From positions 1-64,000 of the forward strand of contig MU006222.1 in assembly GCA_010093685.1 (NCBI GenBank): 64,000 bases of DNA. Direction: 5' to 3'. The DNA comes from Ophiobolus disseminans (Eukaryota; Ascomycota; Dothideomycetes; Pleosporales; Phaeosphaeriaceae). The position numbers and the translations under genes were made by a program. The notes under the pieces are model-generated. The model did no database searches. It was given only the letters and a program-made list of their open reading frames with translations, and was not told where the DNA came from. Positions within the stretch are counted from its first letter, which is position 1. The number at the start of each line of letters is the position of its first letter. This document shows positions 45,645 to 56,151 of this stretch, in pieces.

Positions 45645-46370
45645 ATGGCTTTCAACTCCGTCGCCCAGGCGCTGCGCCCTATCAATGTGGTTGTCTGGGG
45701 CGAAGAGGCAATGGGCTTCCTCGGAGCTGTAACGCTGCTCAATGTATGTCTTCTCCTCAGCTTGCTGAAACATTTACTTACAAACGTTACTTAGAGCTAT
45801 ATGCTAGTCCCTTCGGATTCAGAATACGACCTCGCTGCGCAGAAGTTGGTTGAGGCAGGCTTTCGCCTCGCCCTATGGACGTACGCCATAACGGATCCAC
45901 AGCTTGTTCGCGATGACGAGATAGGCCGACGGACTTTACTCAGAGGGGATGATGGATACGGGAACTTGGATGCCAATTCGTTACGGTTCCAGTTTCCAAC
46001 AGGCTTTTCTGGCCCAGAAAGAGTCGTGTTGCTTCGAAGCACATATGTTGGCATTCGACCCCCGAGCGATCCTGAATCGATACAAAGATTCTCTTGCAAC
46101 GACAACTTGTATTATCCTGACGCAGCTCTGCTCCTGGAGGGCTTTGTCAAGACTCTGCTTCAGGAAATTCCAGGCTCTTGGCGCTACTTGTTGCAGGCTT
46201 GGGCTATAGCCTATATATATGGTATGCTGATGGTTGAAGACACTGTACTAGATTCCTGCGACGATGAAAGTGTCAAATTGTGGTTCAACGAAAGAATTCG
46301 CCGGGGGAATGGTGGTCTAGACAGAGGTACGGTCAGTAAGAGAGCGGGAAAAATTTCGAGCTCCAACTAA
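45645..46370 (+). CDS. Fungal hypothetical protein, VVWGEEA family
   Basis: Predicted 224 residues from exons 45645-45743 and 45795-46370, with a phase-0 intron (GTATGT to TTACTTAG). It begins MAFNSVAQALRPINVVVWGE and continues into LVPSDSEYDLAAQKLVEAGF. This resembles a family common in Pezizomycotina (xxWGEDAL ... LVPD) whose fold may recall nucleotidyltransferases; that link is an impression only. No signal peptide or membrane segment. The frame is intact, unlike its neighbours. Confidence 0.65.
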
Positions 46371-46819
46371 GTACATCAGCGCTTTGATAATCGAGCGTAT
46401 CTATATCAAGTATGCCTGAACGCTCCAAACCGAAGCATTTTGTCACACTACCCCATAATGCTCTAGATTTGTGGTATACAGTGCTGCTGACAAGTAGCCA
46501 GTCAGTCAATCTAACATCCGCCTAACAACAAATCCATTGGCTTAAAGACCTAGGTCATACTGACTGACAATTGGTATGTATAGTGGTCGGCAATATGAAC
46601 TGTAATAATGGGTAAGACTTTCTTGTTCTGTCTACAATAATTGTCTGCTTTCTTTAGACCGAGGCGAAAGTAACTTGAGAAATTATATTTGAGATCTATT
46701 GTACATAAGGAAGAACTTCAGCAACATAGCACGTGCTTCGGTGTCGTCTCTGGCCATGCCTCGCTACCCTAGTTTGTTTTCACACTTAAACAATTTCCAA
46801 CTTGAAATCATTGACTAAT

Positions 46820-47583
46820 TCACCTGAAAGGAGGAAGAGGCGGTGGTGGTAGTGGAGGCGGAGGAGGTGGCGCGCCACCACCATTGCCAACTACTGGCTT
46901 CCTCGCAGTCATCTCCATATTTTTGCCCATGGACGGAACCCCTGTGCTCCTGACCATATCGATGATGCCCATCGCAAATATCGCCGAGAACCAGAGTTGC
47001 TATCAGTCAGTCCAATCCAGATTGACAATGGACTGACAGCTGTGCACGAAGCCGTACACGCTAGTGTTGCTATAGCAATATAACAGCAAGCCTCTCTAAG
47101 GCTCGTGCGTACAGACACAACAAGTATAGCTATGCTCAAATCTTCAACTTGTCCTTGTTTATGATGAGATATATGCGTGCACGGATGTCAGTCCGTTGTC
47201 CGTCTGGATTGGACTGACTGATAGCAACTCTGCCGAGAACGCAAATGCTAGCCATTGTAGAACCTGTAACGCTGTACCGGGTACTATCTGAAGCTCGCTC
47301 GTTCCAAGGAGTTTGATTGAATACTGCAATGCGCCAAATGTTTGCGTCGTCGACAGAGCTGCAGCAAGAGCTAGAGCAGTAGATAGCCAAAGCGTAGAAA
47401 ATGTGATGCGCTCGTAGAGTCTTGTACGTTGCGGCTTTGAAGAGCGACTTTTCAGGGTGAGCTTGAGTAGGACGAGAGACCCGAGGCTTACGAGGGGAAC
47501 AAGACGCTTGCAATGATGAGTACATTGAGCGCCTGTGATTGAAGAGCTAACGTGCTCCATATCAAGGGTGCGATAGAAGGGTG
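46820..47583 (-). pseudogene. Small multi-span membrane protein interrupted by a MITE
   Basis: Between 47490 and 47240 the minus strand encodes hydrophobic sequence: VSLGSLVLLKLTLKS, FSTLWLSTALALAAALS and ALQVLQWLAFAFSA. At that point a 241-bp element interrupts it. Removing the element and one 8-bp duplicate restores the frame AFSAIFAMGIIDMVRSTGVP, then a poly-Pro tail to TGA at 46820. Upstream, another frame reads IAPLIWSTLALQSQALNVLI and ends at a C run (47494-47497, G on plus), suggesting a one-base deletion. As it stands the protein would end AELLSVSPIQTDNGLTSVHA and YISS. Function unknown. Confidence 0.55.
46992..47232. mobile_element. hAT-type MITE with 8-bp target-site duplication
   Basis: Terminal inverted repeats of about 57 bp begin CAGAGTTGCTATCAGTCAGT on the left and the same on the right minus strand. 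They are identical for the first 30 bases and then have a few differences. The element is 241 bp, too short to encode a transposase. It is flanked by CCGAGAAC at 46984-46991 and 47233-47240. An 8-bp duplication and CAGAG ends are characteristic of the hAT superfamily. It is non-autonomous. Confidence 0.9.
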
Positions 47584-47693
47584 TCAGCCTGGCACCTTAA
47601 TTCACATGGTACACTGTGGACTGCATCTCCACGTGACTCTTAGTCACTGGCTTACTCATCATATTGTGTATACAATCGCTCTATATAGCTCTC

Positions 47694-48345
47694 TCAATAC
47701 AACAACCTTCTTCTCACATTTGCCCTGTCTCCTACATCCGACAAAGGGCTGCGGTTTGCAGCATCGTTAAGAACGCGGGCGACTAGGGCGTCCTTCAGGC
47801 CGCCGGAGGTAGAAGAGCAGTCTAGATCTGCAACATCGTCGCCAATGCATGCTCCTGGCTTCTGTTAACAAATTTGCATGTAGGCCAGCCAAGATAGCCA
47901 TACCAAAGTATCCAATGCGTATGTGAAAGTATTGGGCAGTACTGTTAGCCAAAACTAGTGGTAGACTTGGTGTCCGGATGTCGACCAAGAAAAGGTTCAT
48001 GATGCCTGGTGATGTTGATATACAGCCGGTAAGAGAAAGTACTAAATAGTCGTCAGAACTACTATTCTGGTTAATGCAGGTAATAGAATGTGTTACCATA
48101 GAAAAGAAGGATTGGGACTAAGAGCATGTAGACGCCGAAGCGGATGCCAACTCTAGCCATAAGCATGGTGAGAAAAGGTTGGCTTGACTGGTCGATGACC
48201 TGATGAAGAAATGGACTTGATGATTCGTAGTGATAAGTGTTCGGCAGCCTCCAGGTCCTGCCCGTGAGAGCACCCCGTATTGAAAGATGAGACCGTTTTG
48301 TATTAGCAAACACTTGTTTGGCGTAGTCCTGGCTATCCTCGGCTC
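47694..48345 (-). CDS. Multi-span membrane hypothetical protein, model uncertain
   Basis: Minus-strand exon from about 48345 reads DYFRAEDSQDYAKQVFANTK, then GRTWRLPNTYHYESSSPFLH, then FLTMLMARVGIRFGVYMLLV and a GTAACA donor near 48087. After a TTTAG acceptor (about 48040) it reads VLSLTGCISTSPGIMNLFLV and FHIRIGYFGMAILAGLH. Staying in this frame it ends at 47767 with an Arg-rich tail. Another frame gives a natural-looking end (GDDVADLDCSSTSGGLKDAL ... stop at 47694), so a further intron or an indel is likely. It resembles a fungal family of integral membrane proteins of unknown function. The N-terminus, perhaps to 48631, is not settled. Confidence 0.45.
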
Positions 48346-48631
48346 TAAAGTAGTCTCATTTCTTGTTACGGGGTGGTGTAAGGTTTGATGAGGGGAAAGT
48401 CCACTTCAATGGCACACTAGCACTAGTTAGCACAGCTGTACAGGCAAGGCAGGCAGTCACAATCACGTCAGGACATCTGGCAATAAAAGCTGAGGGCAAG
48501 TATGTATCCAGGTACTCGGGGTCAGCCGAACCGTGGAACTTCACTTCCGAGGTCGCTTCCAAGATTATCCAAGAACAATAACCCAATCTTGTACGCGAGC
48601 CAGAACCAATTGTGCAGGTCCACCAAACCAC

Positions 48632-49118
48632 AGCCCCAGAGTTCCATGCACCTAGCGACGCTTGCCCGCATTTTATGCCGAGCTTAGGCTGTTTGACTAA
48701 CTTTCCAAGGTTGCGTAGTGTTTAGCCTATCATTCCAAGAATCCGAAAAGGCGCATATCAAAGAGATGCGTGAAATGTCTTGCAGGACTTTATGCATGTA
48801 TCTGAGAGAACACGACTCGAGCACATCATCTCAGCCAACAAACCTTGGAATTCGAGCAAAAGACTGACACGGGACTTGCGAACAATTCTATCAACACACA
48901 TCGGTGCCGCACCACCCATAGATCCCTAAAGTGTTCCACGGTTCACGAGTAATTTTTTTATGGAAAGAATTAAAAACTCTCCTACATTAGTAAGAGAAAA
49001 TCTGCTTCTTTTGTCTCATATTCATATAAAGCCAGCCTCAGCCCCTCTATCTTCTACATCCCTCCACGCACTATCGCCAACATCCAAACCGTCCTCTCCA
49101 ACAACTTCCACCCACACC
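48632..49118. other. Intergenic region before cluster member 7
   Basis: No supported gene. The right end holds a TATA-like box and a CT-rich leader. Confidence 0.45.
49025..49031 (+). promoter_or_regulatory. TATA-like box of cluster member 7
   Basis: TATAAAG lies 94 bp upstream of the ATG at 49119, followed by a C/T-rich leader ending CACACC. Confidence 0.5.
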
Positions 49119-49481
49119 ATGAAGTGCTTCACCATCATTCTGGCCGCAACGGCACTCTTCGCTTGCGCCGTCACGGCCAAAACGGACAAGTCCTGCCGCG
49201 GCGAAGGCGCAATGAAGTGCAACCACATGGTCGACAGTATAGGTATGTCTACACGTGTTGAAGATGACTCAAAGATTCTAATCGGATCATTTTATAGCGT
49301 ACCAATTCGGGGTCAAGAGGGGCGAAAGGATCGATATTTGCCGCAGTGGAAAATGGGAGACCAAGGAAGAATGCCGCATGGGTAATGTTTGTGGGTTTAC
49401 CTACAAAATTATATCACACGCAGTCCGATGCTAACACATAACGCAGGCACGGATCGTAATTTTATAATCGCTTGCTCATGA
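49119..49481 (+). CDS. Small secreted cysteine-rich protein, cluster member 7
   Basis: Predicted about 81 residues from exons 49119-49242, 49298-49381 and 49447-49481. Signal peptide MKCFTIILAATALFACAVTA. The mature protein has C-x7-C, then the core ICRSGKWETKEEC and a last Cys in the third exon (five mature Cys). Both introns are phase 1, as in members 3 and 4; the second has GCTAAC and CGCAG but a weak GTAATG donor. The odd Cys number suggests either dimer formation, a wrong 3' model or decay. Confidence 0.65.
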
Positions 49482-50221
49482 GTTTCCCTGTCGGCGCCGC
49501 CAAAGCCTTAATGACCAACGAAACTGGTGTCAACGTGACGGATGGGGGGAAAGATGCTCAAGTTTGCGTCCACCCAGGCTGCTTTCACGCCTTAGAGGGA
49601 GTTTTTGCCAAAGTTATCATGGCGGTGGCCGATCATCTTGTACATATACTAGTCAGACCACTTGCACATATGTTTAATGGTCTGATTTGATACCTGAAAG
49701 GGTTTCTTTTGTGCTTGCCATCCAGCTCTAATTTACCCACATCACACCAACACCACTTCTACCTTCCATCTCAGACACAGTAGTCGAATTGATGGTCTCA
49801 GCTATAGCGTTGCATCATGAAGGGGTTCACACACCACAATGTAGACTCGAGTAATCACAGGCGACTTCGGAACAGGTAATCGGAAGGGCGTTTGGCTTTG
49901 CATAGCTCGAGGCGTTTGGCATATGGACTCTTTTCAACTTCACAATGCGATCGAAGACACCCCGAAAGCGGACGTCCTGGAAAACGTGAGTCCATACAGA
50001 CCGATCCTCAACACTTCGTCGACGTCGTCGGCCGCCGTCATCGGAAATTAGGATGGGAAGGCCCTCAACAACTTAACTTCCACAAGCGGGGACGGTAGAT
50101 ATATATTCGATTCCTCCACCTCTTACATCCATACTACCTACTCCAAACCTTCTGTGTCCATTCCTTCTCTCTCACACACAAGCGAGATCCAACACAACTT
50201 CCAACACCAACATCAAACAAC
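49482..50221. other. Intergenic region within the cluster
   Basis: No supported gene. TATATAT at 50100 and a CT-rich leader precede member 8. Confidence 0.45.
50100..50106 (+). promoter_or_regulatory. TATA-like box of cluster member 8
   Basis: TATATAT lies 122 bp upstream of the ATG at 50222, followed by a pyrimidine-rich leader. Confidence 0.45.
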
Positions 50222-50606
50222 ATGAAGCTCATCACTTCCGCCATCATCCTTGTTATCATGCTCCTCGTGGCCAACCCTGCACTCGCCAAAGACCCTAAGC
50301 CGTCCTGCAGCAAGTGCGACTTCGTAGGCGACAGCTACTGTGCCAGTGGCGAAATCAGCATGGTCGTAGTCTGCAGGAAGGACGGTGACAAGCTCTGCTG
50401 GTGGAATGACCGCAGGTGCGAGGGTCATGGAGGCTGTACGTTTTATTGCGATCTTACCGCGGAGTACTTGTGTCAGATATCAACTATATCAACCGTCAAG
50501 CTACAACGGCGAGAAAGTCGGCCTCTTTGCGTGCAACAACTTCACTGACTGCGATGATTGTTTAGGCGTCGGTAAACAGGGCAGCGCAAAGTGCAAGGAC
50601 GAGTAG
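50222..50606 (+). CDS. Small secreted cysteine-rich protein, cluster member 8
   Basis: Predicted 84 residues from exons 50222-50435 and 50566-50606. Signal peptide MKLITSAIILVIMLLVANPA and LA. Eight mature Cys with spacing 2-7-10-7-6-5-8; core VCRKDGDKLCWWNDRRC. The single intron (GTACGT to GTTTAG, 130 bp) splits the seventh Cys codon T|GC and joins it to VGKQGSAKCKDE, matching the last exons of members 3 and 4. The first intron of those members is absent. The intron contains a Cys-containing open frame that could be mistaken for coding. Confidence 0.75.
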
Positions 50607-50836
50607 GATCAGGCGGAAGGATATCACGGATATCGCGGCACGGCTGGATAACATCAGGCTGATGTGAAAGGATGGCATGTGATGAAGGGAAGCTGGTGCG
50701 ATGCACATGAAACTCAAATCAATCCACTCACCCACACATCGACTGTCTTTGCAAGATGTTACTGTTACGAGGCTGGAACAGAAGCTTAGAGCTCTAAACA
50801 TCTTCCCCGTGATCTTCATGTATGAGGGGAATTCCG

Positions 50837-51200
50837 AGTGTGTCGAGAATGGCTTCAGAACGTATTTCCCTACAGCACTGCAGTGCCGACGTCTGGACCT
50901 AATGTCAACTGGACTCGTGAGAAGTGTGATCGAGGCATGACTTACTATCCGCATGTGCCCAGGCTGTGTGAGCCAATTGTAGATTCCCAAGGGACACCGT
51001 TCACGTGTGTTACAACTGCCACTGGCCGGCCAGTTCCGAAGCATTTTCAGTGGCTGAGAGGGCCATGCAGACCGCCTACTGATTGTCAACGAACTACCGC
51101 CATGCTTTTCGGGAGCGAGGGCATGAGAGTTTGTTTCAAAACGTCCTTGTCGTACGTTTGTACCTGTGATAACGAGACCGCCTGCCGAATTCCCGAATGA
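50837..51200 (+). other. Cysteine-rich open frame without signal peptide
   Basis: About 120 codons with ten Cys, including EKCDRGMTYYPHVPRLC, GPCRPPTDCQ and SYVCTCDNETACRIPE. The upstream part of this frame lacks a plausible signal peptide. A second frame just upstream reads ECVENGFRTYFPT before diverging. It may be a later exon or a decayed secreted gene. No family recognised. Confidence 0.35.
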
Positions 51201-51477
51201 AGATGTTTCCCTAGCCTCGAGTGGCAAACAGACCATCGAATGTCTCTCAACTTTCCTGAACTAGATCGAATTTAACACGTGCATGACAATCGAGGAAGCG
51301 AAGCCGAGCCCCGTAATTCGTCGCTCAGCGCGTCGAACGCTCAAGTCGACCGACAGCAGACCGCATCGCTTAGGCCTTTCTATCACTAGGCTTCTATCAC
51401 TAGGTTTCTACCACCGGGGTGATTGCAAGGAAGCGGTGTCGCGGCGGCCAGCTTGTCGTTAGCGCGTCAGAAGAGCA

Positions 51478-51484
51478 TATATAA
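51478..51484 (+). promoter_or_regulatory. TATA-like box of cluster member 9
   Basis: TATATAA lies 180 bp upstream of the ATG at 51658, followed by an A/C-rich leader. Confidence 0.5.
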
Positions 51485-51657
51485 CTCCCCTCCTGCCCTC
51501 CTACTCTTCACCTCACACCAACTCTCAAGATCCTACACCTTATCAACAAGAACCTCAAGTAAGCACGTTCCAACTAGGTCTCAAGCCCTTTACTCACCTC
51601 GAATAACAGCGGACATCACTCAAATCAACCAAACCCAAACAATCAACAACCAACAAC

Positions 51658-51927
51658 ATGAAGCTCTTCACCACCATCTTGGTCCTCTGCGCTGCGGCTT
51701 TCGTCGCCGCCAACGGCCGACCCGGAGGTCCCAATAGCGGCCCATGCGTGGCCTGCTCCACGCCCGGCGACCATTGCGCAACCGTGGGCTCCGGAGAGAA
51801 GGTCAAGATCGTAAGAACCTCCGTTTCCGAACCCATTCTGAGATCGATGTTGACCTGCACTTAATAGGCTTGCCAGGGAGGCTGCATGTCTGTCATCGAG
51901 CGCGGCGCTCAGGTTGCGTGCGAGTAG
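51658..51927 (+). CDS. Small secreted cysteine-rich protein, cluster member 9
   Basis: Predicted 70 residues from exons 51658-51810 and 51868-51927 with a phase-0 intron (GTAAGA ... TTGAC ... AATAG). Signal peptide MKLFTTILVLCAAAFVAA, then six Cys: C-x2-C-x6-C, a linker, and ACQGGC with a final VACE. The first three Cys match members 3 and 8 (C-x2-C-x6/7-C), but the Trp core is missing, so it is a divergent or shortened relative. Unspliced, it would stop at 51864. Confidence 0.72.
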
Positions 51928-53213
51928 ACGGAGACTTCAAGTATGGCGGGATTGGGATTTAGACAATGACAGGATAAGGGAATCTTGATGCGGATGGATC
52001 CAATCTTGTCTTGGCTTGCATGGTGAAGGGAATATGCATGGAATCATAGGTCGGAATAGACCTCAACACTGACTTGTCTGACGGTAATCAATCAGCTTTC
52101 CTCATGAAGTGTCAATACTTGTGACTGGTGATGTCCTCTCTGCCAAGGGCATAGCTGTGTTTGCGTCACAGAGATCGAAGCCTGCAGGCCACCCAGTGGA
52201 TGTACATGTGTATAGAAGCATGTTGAGTGGTCTGGGTGCTCTCACCGTCAGCCGATGACACTGAGTGATTAGCGTGTCTTACATAAGCCAATCGAAACAT
52301 GCAACCGCGACAGCTGTCAGCCTCAAGCAGATGTTTGGTAACTTCAAGCCGATGTGTATCCCGAGCAAGCGATTCGTCAACCAATAACATCTGAGACAGC
52401 TTACTGTCGGATCTTACGGCACTGCCCTGTCCAATTAGATGTCTTACCTAAGTACCACTTTCCCGAGGCATGAAAGTTTGGATTAGACTAGACACCCTCC
52501 AGACTCAGGAACGCGCAACGGCTGCGCAGAGCCTTGCTTGTCTCCAGAGGAGATTGCCAGACCCCACAAACCGTTGAGCGCCTCTCCAAGCCATGACTGG
52601 AAGATTTTCCTCTCCCCGGAGCCAACACGAGGGTTACACAGCCCGGTCTGAAGGATGTGGCGAGGGGTTTGCAATGGCTCAACCTCCACAAAGGGTCCGC
52701 GAACAGCTCTGGAGATCTTCCGCGAAAGGGGCAGCACGCGTTGGCGTCTCCCATGTTCTCGACCAAAATAAAGATGCCGGAGCCGCGACAGGGAGAGGAT
52801 GCATCGGCGTTTGCACGGCGCGAGTGCAAGCCAATGAGTGGACGATGCAGGGTCCAGGTGCAAGGAACAACCGTGCGTCATCTGGCTTGGTGGCTTGCCC
52901 TTTTTGTCAACGGCTATCGGCTGCGAACCTTTTGGCGCTGATCTCGCGACCTCTCTGTCTCCATCACGAGTTCGTTGTGGGGTCACGCTTCCTCTTTCTT
53001 CCTTTTCCTGGGGTTCGATTTCAGGGTCCAACTATCCAAGTCCTTCATTTCAAGGACGAGTCAAGACGGCAGTAATGCGGCGTGGAGCATCCAATCCTAT
53101 CATTCGTTACACACATACCCGTTAATTCGCGGTCTGCACACAATTTGACACCTGACTTTCACGCACACGAACACGACCTACACTTTGATACACACTCAGC
53201 CATACTTTGAAGG
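51928..53213. other. 1.3-kb gap upstream of the channel gene
   Basis: Overlapping frames on both strands at 52.5-53.1 kb lack any domain or splice support. It probably holds the csc1 promoter. Confidence 0.45.
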
Positions 53214-56151
53214 ATGGCTATGTTGCTCCCGCGGGCCGAGAGCACAGAGGAGAAGTTCAAGGACCTTCTCGGCGACAACCCGTTGGGCGCGAGGGTAGGC
53301 GACGAAGCACTGGCTCTCACGAGCGCCGGCTAACTGCAGCAGGTCGACCAAGACTCTGTCCTGATCGCTATAGGCACCGCTCTCGCCATCACCAGCGCCA
53401 TCTTCCTCGTCTTCCTCCTGTTGCGCCCCTTCAACACCATCGTATACGCGCCCCGACTACGCCATGCCGATGAGAAGCACCGACCGCCGCCCATGGGCAA
53501 GAGCCTTTTTGCCTGGTACAAGCCCGTCTTCAAGACCAACGAGGACGCGTTCGTGCACATGATCGGCTTGGACGCCACCATATTCCTGCGATTTGCTCGC
53601 ATGTGCAGGAATATGTTCATCGTCCTAGCTATTGCTGGATGTGGTATCATCATCCCAGTCAATGTCTCCAAGTCGATTCAGATCCAAAACAATGCGCACT
53701 GGCAAGCTGCATCCGCCATGGTCTTAATGACGCCGAGGCAGTTGTATGGCGGAGTTCTGTGGGCGTTCGTGGCTGTCGCGTACGTGTTCAACATCATCGT
53801 GTGCGGCTTCTTGTGGTGGACATACCGGGCGGTGCACCGCCTGCGAAGGACGTACCTCGAGGGTCCAGAGTACCAGACTAGCCTCCATGCCCGGACCCTG
53901 ATGATCAACGACATCAACAGGAACTTCCGCAGCGATCAAGGCCTTGTCGAGATCACAGACAGCCTGCGCACAACCCCCGAGGTTCCTCGCGCTTCGGTCG
54001 GCAGGAACGTGAAGGACATTCCCGATCTTATCGAGGAGCATGAGAAGGAAGTCGTGAGGCTGGAGTCTGTTCTGGCCAAATACCTCAAGAACCCTAGTCA
54101 ACTGCCCGCCACGCGCCCGCTGTGCACGCCCAGCAAGAAAGACCCGGAGTATACAGACAAGAAGCAAAAGGTCGATGCGATCGACTATCTCACGGCTCGG
54201 ATACAGCGGCTGGAATCCCAGATTAAGGAAGTCCGTGACACAGTAGACAAGAGAGACGCTATGCCGTATGGTTTCGCGAGTTATGAAACAATCGAATCCG
54301 CGCATAGCGTAGCATATGCGGCGCGGAACAAGCACCCAAAAGGTACCACTGTTCGCCTGGCTCCCAAACCCAAAGACATCATCTGGAAGAATTTGCTCCT
54401 GGATTCCAAGACCAGGCGCTGGAGACGGTTCGTCAATCGCCTTTGGATCACGCTACTCACACTTTTGTACTTCATTCCCAACGCCCTGATCGCCATCTTT
54501 CTATCGAAACTTCAGAACCTTGGTCATGTTTGGCCGGCCTTCCAGATCGAGTTTAACAGGAATCCAAAGTTCTGGGCAATTGTGCAAGGTCTCCTCGCAC
54601 CTGCACTCACCTCGCTTTTCTACTACGTCCTTCCCATAATCTTCAGGCGGCTGTCCATCAATTCCGGGGATCTCACGAAGACATCCCGAGAAAGGCACGT
54701 TACGGCACAGTTGTACAATTTCTTCGTGTTCAACAATCTTTTTGTATTTTCGTTGTTCTCGGCGGTGTTTGGAATAGTCTCCAACATTGTCAAGCTCGCC
54801 CGAGACGAGCATGTGCCTTTCATGGACATCCTCCGCGACATACACTTGCCCGACAAAACTATGCTCACGTTGTGCGACGTTTCGCCCTTTTGGGTGACCT
54901 GGCTCGTTCAACGTAACCTTGGTGCAGCCGTCGATCTGTCGCAAGTTGTGAACCTGGCCTGGGGTTCTTTCTCGCGCAAGTTTCTCAATCCAACACCTAG
55001 GGAGCTCATCAACCGTACCGCGCCTCCGCCATTCGACTACGCCAGTTACTACAACTACTTCCTCTTCTACTCCACGGTGGCACTGTGCTTTGCCCCATTG
55101 CAGCCGATTACGCTAGTCGTCGTGGCATTCTACTTTTCAATCGATTCTTGGATGAAGAAGTACCTCCTCATGTACGTGTTTTGCACCAAGAACGAATCAG
55201 GTGGCGCTTTCTGGCGCATACTGTTCAACCGCATGTTGGTCGGCACCATGTTGTCTAACTGTATCGTCGCTATGTTGTGCGCTGCTCGTGGCTACGAGTC
55301 CAGATGGACAATGCTTGGCGGTATGATTCCTCTGCCACTTGGACTCTTAGCGTTCAAGTTCTACTGCAAAAACGCGTTTGACGACTCGTTGAAATACTAC
55401 ACGAAGGGAGAAGTCGCCAAGGGTGGCGAAGCGCCAACGCCGATTGACAAGGAGTCGCGAAGGCGAGATCGTGTTGCCGTGCGTTTCGGGTATGTTGCCA
55501 CGTATCTGATGGTCAATTCTATGCTGACACCCAACCAGGCATCCAGCGCTTTATCAGAAGCTGACTGTTCCCATGGTGCACGAGAAGAGCAAGCATCTTC
55601 TTGCCGAAGTTTACCGCGGCCGCTTGGACGGAGATGTTGGCGACACAGGAGCGTTCAGCGACACATACACCATGAAGACCATGAATAAGGGACAACCTGG
55701 CAAAACAGCCACCACGACCGGCCCCTTCGAGTTCGTTTCGGAAAACAACATGGACTTTGAGAACTTCAAAGACCGGCCTGAATTCAGCGACGAGCACGGT
55801 GGTGAAGGTTCGGTGTACGGTGGCAGCATCAGCCGTCCAGACACACCGGGATCAGCATTTGGCGACAGTCAGAGAGGGAGAAGCACGTCTAGAGATTCGG
55901 CGCGGACAATGAACGACGAGCCAGGGATGACCTACCCGGCTGGATATCACCAAACACCCAGCAATTTGCGCGAGTACAGTCCCAGTCCAGGCCCACTGGC
56001 ACGCATTGAGAGCCACTCCAGCCCGTACGAGATACCCGCGCAGACGAATCTGCTGGCGGGAGCAGCACCGATGGGTCAACAACATCCATCAGGACATTAC
56101 ACACCATACAGTCCCGACAGAGGCGCCCAGCAGGACTATTTCCGGAGGTAG
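53214..56151 (+). CDS. CSC1/OSCA-type cation channel (RSN1-like)
   Basis: Predicted 946 residues from exons 53214-53294, 53343-55489 and 55539-56151. It begins near LIAIGTALAITSAIFLVFLL, the first membrane span, then FARMCRNMFIVLAIAGCG and YGGVLWAFVAVAYVFN (RSN1_TM domain). A cytosolic loop contains RTLMINDINRNFR. The RSN1_7TM domain spans about residues 400-700 (AFQIEFNRNPKFWAIVQGLL; SYYNYFLFYSTVALCFAPLQ). The tail is long and polar. Relatives (yeast Csc1, plant OSCA, animal TMEM63) are osmo- or mechanosensitive cation channels of the plasma membrane. The last intron joins FGHPALYQKLTVPMVHEKSK. It forms the right border of the cysteine-rich cluster. Confidence 0.92.

Noticed and set aside
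46480..46620. Second MITE suggested by CAGTCAGT and ACTGACTG
   Set aside because: The matches are short and self-complementary; there are no extended inverted termini and no target duplication.
50436..50565. Coding exon with FACNNFTDCDDC in member 8
   Set aside because: No donor/acceptor pair joins it in frame; it sits inside the intron that gives the conserved T|GC cysteine junction.
50562..51236. Minus-strand 224-codon frame
   Set aside because: No domain and irregular composition; it overlaps member 8 and the Cys-rich plus-strand frame.
52483..53075. Overlapping frames of 94-182 codons on both strands
   Set aside because: No splice-linked partners, signal peptide or domain; likely csc1 promoter DNA.
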